A stretch of DNA of 19,956 nucleotides from Aliivibrio_A kagoshimensis (GTDB lineage: Bacteria; Pseudomonadota; Gammaproteobacteria; Enterobacterales; Vibrionaceae), in assembly GCF_050337105.1 (NCBI RefSeq), contig NZ_JAKJSQ010000064.1:1-19956 (forward strand), written 5' to 3'. This document shows, piece after piece, positions 1-8,700 of this stretch. The first letter of the stretch is position 1, and every line of letters begins with the position of its first letter. Under the pieces are notes generated by a model that saw nothing but the letters and a program-made list of their open reading frames with translations, was not told the DNA's origin and ran no database searches. A program made the translations under genes and the position numbers.

Positions 1-354
1 GTTTGATTGAGAGCATTTATATGTCAGTGAAGAAGTTCTCATTTCTATAAAGTTATCAAAACGATAGTTGACAGTTGATATTATTTTTAAAGTAAAAATG
101 AAAAAACGCATCGATAAATTACTAATATTAAAGGGTATTGATTATATATATTGTTGCTTTGAGGCTATTTTTTATTTTAAAAAAAGAAGTGAGTGAAATA
201 ACGCATTGCGCACTAAAGTTCATAATGAGTCAGTAATATCTCATGCTTTTTTTTTGAGAGCGTAGTGTTATAATAGTAAATAATTATATTTAATGCTCTC
301 TGCAGGATCTCATTCAGTAGTCAGAGTCAGGTCGTAGGCTATGGAGAGTCACCC
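1..354. other. AT-rich leader region without a supportable gene
   Basis: No convincing coding frame is seen here. A short open frame runs off the left edge and ends at a TAA at 48-50; it could be the tail of an upstream gene but is too short to assign. The region is very AT-rich. It holds a consensus -10 hexamer at 269-274 and an AGGAGAG-like ribosome site just before the first gene. The 9-mer GAGAGCATT at 9-17 recurs as an inverted copy, AATGCTCTC, at 292-300, which may be chance. Confidence 0.5.
246..274 (+). promoter_or_regulatory. Candidate promoter of the SUOX-like/GGDEF unit
   Basis: A perfect TATAAT stands at 269-274, about 80 bp before the first gene. At the 17-bp distance the -35 position (246-251) reads CTTTTT, a poor match to TTGACA, so the -10 carries the call. 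The -10 lies between the short inverted repeats GAGAGC (256-261) and GCTCTC (295-300), which could be a regulator site. No other promoter is visible for the two genes downstream. Confidence 0.4.
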
Positions 355-819
355 ATGAAGTGGACTATATTTTTCGGTTGGATGCTTTTTAGTGTTAATA
401 TCCACGCCTCCTCTTTGGTTATTGAACGTGTTAATAATGACGAGACTAGTCTGAGTTTTACTGAACTGACGTCACTTCCCTCTGCTTCCATCACTACCGA
501 CCTCCCTTGGACACCTGATGTGAATACCTATACAGGGGTTCCCCTTATTGAGCTGTTGCGCTCAGAGGGTATTGAGGATGCAAAAGCTGTTATTTTATAT
601 GGTTTGAATGACTACGCGGCGGTCGTTCAGATGAGTGACGTGAAAAAATATAATCCAATCATTGCTTATTATAAAAACAGTAAGCCAATGAAAGTAAGGG
701 ATAAAGGACCGTATTGGTTGATATTTCCTTTAGACCAATATGAAGAGCTCAATACGGCATATTATTATACGCAAATGGTATGGCAACTTGAAAAAGTAGC
801 AACGATTAGTAATGACTAA
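355..819 (+). CDS. Periplasmic molybdopterin-oxidoreductase-fold protein without Mo-ligand cysteine
   Basis: A 154-residue secreted protein. Residues 1-18 form a signal peptide (K at position 2, hydrophobic core, likely cleavage after IHA). The rest resembles the short proteins annotated as molybdopterin-dependent oxidoreductase (SUOX fold, PF00174-like). The recognisable parts are a TGVPL stretch near residue 60, LNDYA near 84 and VRDKGPYWLIFPLD near 114-127. The protein contains no cysteine at all, so the Mo-coordinating cysteine of true sulfite oxidases is missing and catalysis is unlikely. The start ATG has GGAGAG six bases upstream. The stop lies 17 bp before the ATG of a membrane diguanylate cyclase in the same direction, so the two are probably co-transcribed. 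I infer a periplasmic ligand-sensing or accessory role for that cyclase. The fold assignment is fairly secure; the function is unknown. Confidence 0.75.
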   Translation: MKWTIFFGWMLFSVNIHASSLVIERVNNDETSLSFTELTSLPSASITTDLPWTPDVNTYTGVPLIELLRSEGIEDAKAVILYGLNDYAAVVQMSDVKKYNPIIAYYKNSKPMKVRDKGPYWLIFPLDQYEELNTAYYYTQMVWQLEKVATISND

Positions 820-836
820 ATGGACGATCGTTTTTG

Positions 837-1898
837 ATGATTAATTTAAAGCGGGCAAAAACGGGAATTATTACGCTATCAGCAGTATTAATTTTTGCCA
901 ATATGTTTGTCTTAAATGGCGCAAGAGAGCTATCTCGCTCACTGAATGATTTACAGAGTGAAACGACGTGGTTTTTGTTTCAATTAACCAAAGAGTTTGC
1001 CGAGCTAGCCAGTCTGGCTAACAATATTAATGACGTACCTGAATATTATTCAACGCTCGAGCTTAAGTATGAATTAACTTGGAGTCGTTTTGATCTTGTT
1101 ATGACAGGGCGTGAATCCAGTAACCTACTCGCATTACCTCAATTTAAAACGTTCATTCCTGAAACCTTTGAGCAATTTAAATCCTTAGAGCCGTTACTTG
1201 TTAAGTCTGTTAATAACCCAATAGTGGCAGCCGAGTTTGGCAAAGAGCTAAATAGGGTTTATGTTTCAACGATTAATTTTGTAAATCAAAACTTTAAATT
1301 GAAAAACCCACTATATCAAAAGCAACAAGATAGGGTGTTGTTATTCAGTCAGTTACAGTTTGCTTTGGTATTATTAACGATTGCAAGTGCGTTGACGATT
1401 GCGTTCATTTTGCATAAAGAGTCAACGAGACACCGCCTTGCTTCATTGACTGACCCTCTGACGGGACAACATAACCGGTTGGCTCTTTTTCAGTATTTAG
1501 ACGAGGTAAAGAAGAAACAGCAAGTCTTTACCCTCTTTATGCTCGATCTTAATGGTTTTAAAAGCATTAATGACAGCTACGGACATCATGCGGGTGATAA
1601 AGCGTTAAAGATTGTTGTTGAAAGACTGAGGCAATTGACGGTAGAAGAGTATCAATTCTTTCGCATTGGTGGTGATGAGTTTGCATTGGTTATTGAGTCA
1701 ACCAGCCGTGTTAGCATCAACCAGATGAAAGCTGAGATTCAACAGAGTTTTGTGACCCCTTTTCAGGTTATTCAATCTAAACAATCCTACCTATCGACCA
1801 GTATTGGTACCAGTCAATATCCCAAAGATGGTGATGACATTCATCACCTCTTAGAAGTTGCAGACTCTAGGATGTACTCGATGAAGTTTTCGCAATAA
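837..1898 (+). CDS. Membrane diguanylate cyclase (GGDEF)
   Basis: About 353 residues, making c-di-GMP from two GTP. Transmembrane helix 1 spans about residues 7-27, a periplasmic sensor region 28-172, helix 2 about 173-193, and a cytoplasmic GGDEF domain about 200-353. The active-site signature GGDEF is intact at 278-282. LTDPLTG (204-210) and LDLNGFKSINDSYGH (236-250), which hold the metal and GTP contacts, are also intact. The inhibitory I-site RxxD, normally just before GGDEF, is absent: that stretch reads EEYQFFRI, so classical product inhibition is not expected. The frame also opens at a TTG at 834, but the ATG at 837 is the simpler start. The periplasmic region is not a family I recognise and may receive input from the secreted protein encoded upstream. 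It converges on an HD-GYP gene with 12 bp between. Confidence 0.9.
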   Translation: MINLKRAKTGIITLSAVLIFANMFVLNGARELSRSLNDLQSETTWFLFQLTKEFAELASLANNINDVPEYYSTLELKYELTWSRFDLVMTGRESSNLLALPQFKTFIPETFEQFKSLEPLLVKSVNNPIVAAEFGKELNRVYVSTINFVNQNFKLKNPLYQKQQDRVLLFSQLQFALVLLTIASALTIAFILHKESTRHRLASLTDPLTGQHNRLALFQYLDEVKKKQQVFTLFMLDLNGFKSINDSYGHHAGDKALKIVVERLRQLTVEEYQFFRIGGDEFALVIESTSRVSINQMKAEIQQSFVTPFQVIQSKQSYLSTSIGTSQYPKDGDDIHHLLEVADSRMYSMKFSQ

Positions 1899-1910
1899 GC
1901 GTAAAAATGC

Positions 1911-3362
1911 TTAATGGCTAACCTCTTCATCTTGGTATGCGATGGCGATATTTATGAATTGTTCTTCACATGCAATAAAGGCTTCAATAACGACGGGGTC
2001 AAAGTGTGTTCCCGTCCCTTCCATTATGATGGATTTTGCCTTCTCATGGCTAAAGGCAGGTTTATATACGCGTTTGGATATGAGCGCATCATAAACATCT
2101 GCTAAGGCCATTAATCGACCAGAAAGCGGGATATCATCTCCTTTTAAGTGATTCGGATAGCCGCTACCATCCCACTTTTCATGATGGGTTAAGGCTATCT
2201 CTCGAGCAATGGATAAAAAACTGTTGCTCCCCATCTCTTTTTCAGCCACGGCTATGGAATCAGCCCCTATGGTGGCGTGGGTTTTCATAATGACAAACTC
2301 TTCATCGGTCAGCTTTCCGGGTTTTAATAAAATGGCATCTGGGATACCCACTTTGCCAATATCATGCAGTGGTGCAGATTTATAGAGCTGCTCAATGGTA
2401 CTTACGGTTAAATAGTCTTTGAATTTAGGGTGGTTCTTTAATTGGCAGGCGAGTGCACGAACATACTCTTGAGTACGTAAAATATGCCCACCGGTTTCAT
2501 TATCTCTAGATTCTGCGAGGGTGGATAATCCGACAATAGCAACATCACGAGTTTGCGTGACTTCATCATAGCTTTGTGCCAGCTTACTGAGCATTTGATT
2601 GGTGTAAAATGCGATGACGCCAAGCTCACCTTGCTGAAATACAGGGACTCTGACGGAAAGATCTCCATTGGAAGCTTCGACTAATACTCTCTGCTGGTTA
2701 GTTAGCAACAGCGTTAATAATTTAAGCCAGTGAAACATGATTATTGAGGTATAAGCCATTAAGATCAATGCGACAAATACAAACTCTTTTATCACACTTA
2801 ACATGGCGGCTTCTTTCGTCGCAACGGTTAGATTTTCCGCTAACCAATGAATATCCTTGGCCACTATCATGCTTAAAACGGTGGTTAGCATAGTAACGAT
2901 AAACAGTACCAAACCTGCCATTTGGATGGCGATGGAGTATCGAAAAGCGCCAATCTCAGAGTCTGATGCTTGTATCACACTGTTTGGATAGTTTTTTATT
3001 TGCGCCTGTAAAATGAGGTCGAGTGTAACCAGAGCCCCTAAGCAGATGATACCAATAATGACTTTTAGGTTACTTTCGAAAGGGAATAGATGTTGACTGT
3101 TATACCATGCCGCCAGACAGAGAGCGCCAACTGAAAATAGAGACAGCTCTTTGATGAGAGCGTTCGCACCAGTCTGATGTTTAATCGAAACTGTTCTAAT
3201 AANAAATAGAAGCAAGAAGGTGATAAAAGAATAAGTACTGGTTTGTATTGCGGATAGGGAGTCAATAAAAGGACAAACCTGTGCTCCGTATAAACTGAAC
3301 ACGGCCGCGGCCAAAAAGTAGTGTAATGCGGCTTGTTGAGTCATTGGCTTGGGCATCGTCAT
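1911..3362 (-). CDS. Membrane HD-GYP c-di-GMP phosphodiesterase
   Basis: A 483-residue protein. The N-terminal half has several predicted membrane helices (about 12-30, 42-58, 72-86, 100-118, 143-168, 190-220). A HAMP-like linker follows (about 218-268, with a GDLSVRVP stretch). The HD-GYP domain covers about 275-470. Its signature residues are present: HDIGKVGIPD starting at H333-D334 and HHEKWDGSGYP at 393-403, preceded by the ESRDNETGGH helix around 284-293. Intact HD and GYP motifs predict hydrolysis of c-di-GMP to pGpG or GMP. One base (3203) is undetermined. It falls in codon 54 (NTT), so that residue is Phe, Leu, Ile or Val inside a membrane helix, and the frame is not disturbed. The gene converges with the GGDEF gene and lies 123 bp downstream of phosphomannomutase, with its own candidate promoter at 3393-3421. 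Confidence 0.92.
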   Translation of the reverse strand: MTMPKPMTQQAALHYFLAAAVFSLYGAQVCPFIDSLSAIQTSTYSFITFLLLFXIRTVSIKHQTGANALIKELSLFSVGALCLAAWYNSQHLFPFESNLKVIIGIICLGALVTLDLILQAQIKNYPNSVIQASDSEIGAFRYSIAIQMAGLVLFIVTMLTTVLSMIVAKDIHWLAENLTVATKEAAMLSVIKEFVFVALILMAYTSIIMFHWLKLLTLLLTNQQRVLVEASNGDLSVRVPVFQQGELGVIAFYTNQMLSKLAQSYDEVTQTRDVAIVGLSTLAESRDNETGGHILRTQEYVRALACQLKNHPKFKDYLTVSTIEQLYKSAPLHDIGKVGIPDAILLKPGKLTDEEFVIMKTHATIGADSIAVAEKEMGSNSFLSIAREIALTHHEKWDGSGYPNHLKGDDIPLSGRLMALADVYDALISKRVYKPAFSHEKAKSIIMEGTGTHFDPVVIEAFIACEEQFINIAIAYQDEEVSH

Positions 3363-3392
3363 GTTCTGCTCTTATTTGATAACTGTGTTGTC

Positions 3393-3421
3393 AGTATAGA
3401 GAGAACAATAAAGAATTTCAT
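3393..3421 (-). promoter_or_regulatory. Candidate promoter of the HD-GYP gene
   Basis: On the minus strand, ATGAAA (3416-3421) and TATACT (3393-3398) are separated by exactly 17 bp, giving 4/6 and 5/6 matches to the sigma-70 consensus. Transcription would start roughly 25 bp before the HD-GYP ATG at 3362. The same two hexamers with the same spacing occur before phosphomannomutase. Confidence 0.4.
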
Positions 3422-3447
3422 CGCTTTACAGTGAGTATTGAAGGTAG

Positions 3448-3475
3448 CGCCTCAAACAATTGTCTGTTTGAGGCG
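3448..3475 (-). terminator. Strong hairpin just after phosphomannomutase
   Basis: CGCCTCAAACA (3448-3458) pairs perfectly with TGTTTGAGGCG (3465-3475) around a 6-base loop, an 11-bp stem. It begins 10 bp beyond the phosphomannomutase stop. No run of U follows on the minus strand, so it may act as a 3'-end stabiliser, or as a terminator needing Rho, rather than as a textbook intrinsic terminator. Confidence 0.55.
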
Positions 3476-3485
3476 AGATGTTGAG

Positions 3486-4853
3486 TTAATGCGTTTGAAG
3501 CAGGGAGATAATATGTTTGGTTTTCTCTTCCATTAATGGGATGTCATGGCGAGACTCAACATTTAGTCGAACGACAGGTTCAGTATTGGATGACCTGAGG
3601 TTAAAACGCCACTCTCCAAAATCAAGGCTGATTCCGTCGGTTTCATCCATACCAATAGAAGAGGGTTCAAGTGTTGCTCTAACATGTGCGATGGCTGCTT
3701 TTGGATCGTCAATTTTAAAGTTTAACTCTCCAGAAGAGGGGTAACTTTCGATTCTCTCTTTAACCACTTCTGAGAGTTGGGTGTTTTTTACACAAAGAAG
3801 CTCAGCCACTAAAATCCATGGGATCATTCCACTGTCACAGTAAGAGAAGTCTCTAAAGTAGTGATGGGCACTCATCTCGCCACCATATACGGCATCTTCT
3901 TTACGCATGCGCTCTTTAATAAAGGCGTGACCAGTTTTCGACATGATAGCAGTGCCACCATTATTCTCGACAATATCAACGGTATTCCAGCTTAATCTTG
4001 GGTCGTGAATTATCTTTGCACCGGGATCTTTTTGTAAAAACGCTTCGGCAAGCAGCCCAACGATATAGTACCCCTCAATAAACTCACCATGTTGGTCGAA
4101 CAAGAAACAGCGGTCAAAATCCCCATCCCAAGCAATCCCCATGTCCGCTCCATGTTGAATAACGGCATTGGTGGTATCAGCACGGCAATCTGGCAGTAGT
4201 GGATTTGGGATACCGTTGGGGAAATTACCGTTCGCTTCATGGTGCACTTTAATGAACTTTACGGGAATATTGAGCGTTTGAAAGCGTTGCTCTATGGCAT
4301 CAACAACATGGCCTGCAGCCCCATTGCCGGAGTTAACCACCAACTTCATAGGTTTGAAGTTTTCAGGGGTTAGGTAGGTCATCAAATGATCCACATAAGC
4401 ATCAAGATTAGACTGTTTGGTATAGCTGCCACGGTGTGTGGAGGCAGGGAAATCGTTCTGTTCAGCCAGTTGCTGGATATCACGCAAGCCAGTATCACCA
4501 CTGATAGGTTTAGCATCTTCTCTAACTAACTTCATGCCGTTATAGTCCATTGGATTATGGCTGGCGGTGACTTCAATACCACCGTCAACACCAAGATGCT
4601 TAGTCGCGTAATAGATCTCTTCTGTGCCGGTCATACCGATATCAATAACATCAACACCTGAATCTTGTAATCCATTGGCAACCGCCATTTTTAACTCTTC
4701 ACTGGTTAAACGGATATCGCCACCAACGACAACCGTTTTAGGCTGCATCTGTTGGCCAAAAGCGCGTCCAATACGGTACGCGATGTCAATATTGAGTTCG
4801 TCTCCCAGTTGACCACGAATATCATAGGCTTTGAAACAGGTAAGTTTGGACAT
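3486..4853 (-). CDS. manB: Phosphomannomutase (ManB/CpsG)
   Basis: A 455-residue enzyme interconverting mannose-6-phosphate and mannose-1-phosphate, the step before GDP-mannose for capsule, O-antigen and exopolysaccharide. It matches the remembered E. coli CpsG/ManB nearly end to end (456 residues there). Catalytic phosphoserine S98 sits in TASHNP. The metal loop DGDFDR is at 243-248. A GGEMSAHHYFRD sugar-binding segment follows. The C-terminal phosphate-binding RSSNTEPVVRLN is intact. The gene stands alone: an HD-GYP gene follows at 123 bp and a methyltransferase gene diverges upstream, with no other mannose or capsule gene nearby. It therefore looks like a housekeeping copy rather than part of a polysaccharide cluster. 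A related phosphoglucomutase activity cannot be excluded, but similarity to ManB is high. Confidence 0.95.
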   Translation of the reverse strand: MSKLTCFKAYDIRGQLGDELNIDIAYRIGRAFGQQMQPKTVVVGGDIRLTSEELKMAVANGLQDSGVDVIDIGMTGTEEIYYATKHLGVDGGIEVTASHNPMDYNGMKLVREDAKPISGDTGLRDIQQLAEQNDFPASTHRGSYTKQSNLDAYVDHLMTYLTPENFKPMKLVVNSGNGAAGHVVDAIEQRFQTLNIPVKFIKVHHEANGNFPNGIPNPLLPDCRADTTNAVIQHGADMGIAWDGDFDRCFLFDQHGEFIEGYYIVGLLAEAFLQKDPGAKIIHDPRLSWNTVDIVENNGGTAIMSKTGHAFIKERMRKEDAVYGGEMSAHHYFRDFSYCDSGMIPWILVAELLCVKNTQLSEVVKERIESYPSSGELNFKIDDPKAAIAHVRATLEPSSIGMDETDGISLDFGEWRFNLRSSNTEPVVRLNVESRHDIPLMEEKTKHIISLLQTH

Positions 4854-4897
4854 GATTATCTCTAAGTTGATGAGCTAAAAGGGCGTGTTAATTGTTT

Positions 4898-4926
4898 AGT
4901 ATATCTGTATTATCCATCGTTTTCAT
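4898..4926 (-). promoter_or_regulatory. Candidate promoter of phosphomannomutase
   Basis: On the minus strand ATGAAA (4921-4926) and TATACT (4898-4903) are separated by 17 bp. The implied transcription start is near 4891, about 38 bp before the manB ATG at 4853. It overlaps the beginning of the divergent methyltransferase frame, which argues that the methyltransferase really starts downstream of the TTG at 4892. Confidence 0.4.
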
Positions 4927-4948
4927 CGCTTCTAACCATTTTACCGCA

Positions 4949-5635
4949 GTGAGTGCAGATTTGAGTTTACGTTTAACAAGCATTGAGCAGATGGTCAGTA
5001 AAACCTATGATCATATTTGGGACTGTTGTTGTGATCATGGCCAGTTAGGTATTGAGTTAATGCAACAAAACATGAGGTCGACGGTGCATTTTGTTGATGT
5101 CGTCGAGCCCATTATGTTACAGCTAGAGCAGCAACTTCAGTTACAGAGCAGCAAGGGTATGGTAGGGAAGAATTGGCGCATCCACTGTTTAGATGTCGCG
5201 AGACTGCCACTCTCGGAGGTTGAAAACGCCAACAAGGCAAGCCAGTTGGTTATCATTGCTGGTGTTGGCGGAGACCTACTTATAGAGTTAGTGCACTCTA
5301 TCGTGAGCTTACACCCTACACTGAATCTGGAGTTTATTCTCTGCCCTGTGCATCATAATTTCAAAGTGAGAGAAGCGCTCATAGCCATGGATTTTGGCTT
5401 GATAGATGAGTGTTTAGTCAAAGAAAACCGCCGTTATTACGAGGTGTTGCACCTCTCTCAACAAGAGATCACACCACTAAGTCGTGTGGGCTCTAAGATG
5501 TGGAATTTCGGACGAAAAGAAGATTGTCATTACCTAAAACTGACTATCGAACATTATCAACGAGTTGCCCAAAGCGGCGATGATAAAGTAAATAGAATTC
5601 TTTATGACTATGAGGCTTTAAGAGAAAGATCTTGA
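4949..5635 (+). CDS. trmK: TrmK/COG2384-family tRNA (adenine-N1) methyltransferase
   Basis: About 228 residues, resembling the SAM-dependent TrmK family, whose Bacillus member methylates N1 of adenine 22 in tRNA. The family opening LSLRL followed by a helix is present at residues 5-9. The SAM-binding motif I region reads DCCCDHG, where Bacillus-type members have a DIGSDHA-like sequence. Later hallmarks are IIAGVGGDLL around residue 110 and CPVHHNFKVREAL, the usual LxPN/Q-like stretch. The frame is open from a TTG at 4892 preceded by AAAAGGG, but that start would add a hydrophobic segment alien to the family and would overlap the manB promoter. I prefer the GTG at 4949, which gives a family-like length, although it has no clear ribosome site; TTG 4961 is a third option. 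Family assignment is good. The exact tRNA target in this organism is inferred. Confidence 0.75.
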   Translation: MSADLSLRLTSIEQMVSKTYDHIWDCCCDHGQLGIELMQQNMRSTVHFVDVVEPIMLQLEQQLQLQSSKGMVGKNWRIHCLDVARLPLSEVENANKASQLVIIAGVGGDLLIELVHSIVSLHPTLNLEFILCPVHHNFKVREALIAMDFGLIDECLVKENRRYYEVLHLSQQEITPLSRVGSKMWNFGRKEDCHYLKLTIEHYQRVAQSGDDKVNRILYDYEALRERS

Positions 5636-5676
5636 TAGTAAAAGGTTACGGTTTACGATTTAAGGTTATTTAAAGA

Positions 5677-5705
5677 TTGGCATTAGTTAGATTTACGTTA
5701 ATAAT
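5677..5705 (+). promoter_or_regulatory. Sigma-70-type promoter of the alpha-2-macroglobulin/pbpC operon
   Basis: TTGGCA (5677-5682) and AATAAT (5700-5705) are separated by exactly 17 bp, a 5/6 match to each consensus hexamer. Transcription would begin near 5712. That makes the first possible ATG (5713) leaderless and supports the ATG at 5773 as the real start of the next gene. Confidence 0.6.
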
Positions 5706-5772
5706 TAGCTAGATGAATGTGTTTCGACTCACTCATTTGATTTTAACGGATTTGATGGACATGGACCTTTTT

Positions 5773-8700
5773 ATGACTCGTTTCTCAATTGCTCGAATGT
5801 TTGCTTTTTGTATCATTTTCACTGTCTCTTTTTTCAGCTTTTCACAACAAGCCGAAAAAGTGCAGGAGCCTCATCTTCAAGTGATTGGGAATGGGCCTAT
5901 TGTCTCCTTGAGTCATCGCGCACTACCCATCACTTCGATGAATGTTGAGGAGGTGGATATTGAATACCTTCGAGTCGAAAAACCGCAGAGTTTCTTATTA
6001 GAGAACTACTTTTCGCAACGTCTGGATAGCTGGCAATTGGAAGATGCTCGTCGCGAGTTAAAAAGCATCACCATCGATCGTTATCGTCTTCCCCATACTG
6101 AAAAAAACGTTGAAGCAACCTCGCGTATTAAATTACCTCAATCACTAGAACCAGGCTGGTATGTAGCTATTGTGAATCCAGTGAACAGTTACTCACAATA
6201 TGAGCAGCAAATTGTTCAAATACTCCTGACTGATATTGGTATTCAAGCCAAGTTGTTTGAAGACAGTTTGTTTATCTCAGCGACAAAATTAAGTTCAGGT
6301 TCGCCATTGAACGGCGGGATTGCCTATGTGTATGAAAAGGGTGACCTTATTGATTCAGTGACGCTCTCTGAGCAAGGCACTGCGCAGTTAGATTTCCAGA
6401 TTAACTCTGACAACGTTATCGTTATTGAACATGAGAACGATCAAGCTATCTTACCGTTTAAAGAGGTGGCACTCGATCTGTCAGAATTTGAGATAAGTGG
6501 GGCACAATACAGTGACATTAACGCGTTTATTTATAGTAATCGCGATCTGATCAAGCCGGGTGAACTGGTGCCAATTAATGTGTTATTACGAGATGCTGAC
6601 GGGGAGTTGGTTGAAAATCAATCCTTGCAGCTATCGGTCGTAAAACCCGATAACCAAGTGATGTATAGTGAACAACTGGTAGAGCAACAAAAGGGCTACT
6701 ATCGTACGGATGTGTCGATACCCTTTGATGCTGATGTGGGGCGATGGCGGGTAGAGGTTCGAAGTGACCCTACGGCAAATCGCCCATTAAATGGTTGGTT
6801 TTTTCAAGTACAAGAGTTTGTTCCTGAACGTATGGAATTAATAGTTAGCCATGCCCCCGAAAGTGTTATCGCCAATCGCAGCTTTGGTGTCGATCTTTCT
6901 GGACGCTATCTGTTTGGTGCTTTGGCTGACGGCAATAGAGTTAACACCACAGTCATGTATGATCCGGTTCGCCATTTTTCTGGTCCATACAAAGAGTACT
7001 TCGTCGGACAAGACTTCTATCTATCCGAATACTATCAAGATCTCGATAGTGTCCGTTTGGATACGAAAGGGCTTGGTCAGATATTCATCACGCCACCAAG
7101 AGAAGATCTGCTTAGTCCCATCAAAGGTATAGCTACTTTAGATTTAATGGAGGAGGGCGCGACGGGTTCACAGAGTTCATTTGATTTTACCGCTTGGTAC
7201 TCAAAACCTATTCCTGCTATCTCACCTCATAATGAAAACCCTGATTATGACTCGTTAGCTCAGTTTGACCTGTTACTGCTGAATCAAGATGGAAGCCAAA
7301 CCGTTGATGGCAACGTTGAGGTTGAATATTTTGAAAATCAAGGTCGATACTACTGGACCTATGAAGAGGGGCGGGGATGGGAGCAACATGACCAGCCTGA
7401 GTGGAAATCCCTTAAAACAGAGTCATTAGTCCTTACTAACAAGCCAGTAACCGTAAATCTTAAGGTGAAATGGGGTGAGTACCGAGTTGTAGTAACAGAG
7501 ACCTCAAGTGGCGTGAAAACGGTGTATGACTTTTATGCGGGCTGGGGAGACAGCAACCAACAGATGCCTGCTAAACCAGGACATCTGGATCTAAAACTAG
7601 ACAAAATAGCCTATCAGAATGGTGACTCGGTTGAGGTGAGTTACACCTCTCCAATTAAGGGCAGTCTCTTAGTCACTGTAGAGAGCGAAGAGGTACTATG
7701 GAGCCAATCTCTTAAGGTAAAGTCGAATCAACCACACACTATCACCATACCGATATCAGAAGCGTGGCGTCGTCATGATCTCTACATTAGTGCCGTAGTT
7801 ACGGGTAATAATCGCCAAGGCATAGCAAGCCGGTTACAAGGGATTAAACACCTGCCATTGGATAGAGAGTCACGTATTCATCAAGTTCAGATAACCCTAC
7901 CTGAAAAATTGGAACCATTAAAAACAGTGTTGATCCCGGTTAATATCAACACGATTAAAGAGAATGAAGGTAGCGGAAAGGCAGAGCAAAACTGGGTGAC
8001 ACTTTCACTGGTTGATAAAGGGGTCACTAACATTAGTGGCTACTTACCGACCAACCCAGCTAATGTGTTCTTTGGCCAACAACGCTATGGGGCGGATATT
8101 ATTGATCTCTTCTCTCGACTCTATGATCAGCGCTTGAATCCGTTTGCGACACCTAGATTTGGTAGTGACGATGTCACGCCAGAGCACCGAGGTAATTTGG
8201 TCGAGAGCAAAACGGTTCTCTTTATGAGCGAAGCAGTCGCGTTTAACGAGGAAGGTAACGCTTTTGTTGAGGTTACTCTGCCAGATTACAACGGTGAGGC
8301 GCAAGTGGTGGCGACGACCTTCAGTGAGCGTCGTTATGGCCAGAAAACCGAGAACATTACCATTGCGGCCCCGGTCATTTCTGAATTAGCCGTACCACGA
8401 TTTTTAGCACCAGGTGATCAAAGTATGGTTCATTTGGATCTGTTTAACCGCTCTGGAAAAGCGCAAACCCTTGCTTTATCGCTGCTCTCTTCTCAGGAGA
8501 ATAGCCTTGATTTGTCTAAGCTACCCACAAAAGTTACGTTAGATGACGGTGAGCACTTCTCTATCGCAGTTCCAGTGACATTAGCGAAGACGTTAACTTC
8601 CACTAACTTTACGTTGACTCTTGCAGTGAGTAACAGTGAGATTGATATTGAGAGAGATTGGCGTGTACCAGTTCGACAAATTATGCCTTTAGTCAAACAG

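Noticed and set aside
1..50. Short open frame ending TAA at 48-50 as the tail of an upstream gene
   Set aside because: Sixteen codons are too few to recognise or to distinguish from chance.
1914..2105. Plus-strand 63-codon frame opposite the HD-GYP gene
   Set aside because: It lies entirely within a well-supported gene on the other strand and its translation resembles no protein family.
3201..3205. Possible frameshift at the undetermined base 3203
   Set aside because: The frame continues on both sides with sensible membrane-helix residues; N merely makes residue 54 ambiguous.
5713..5772. Upstream ATGs at 5713, 5755 and 5761 as alpha-2-macroglobulin start
   Set aside because: The promoter at 5677-5705 places transcription start at about 5712, and a typical signal peptide begins at 5773. 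5761 remains possible.
6851..7132. 93-codon plus-strand frame within the alpha-2-macroglobulin gene
   Set aside because: Shadow of the real gene in another frame, with low-complexity translation and no start signal.
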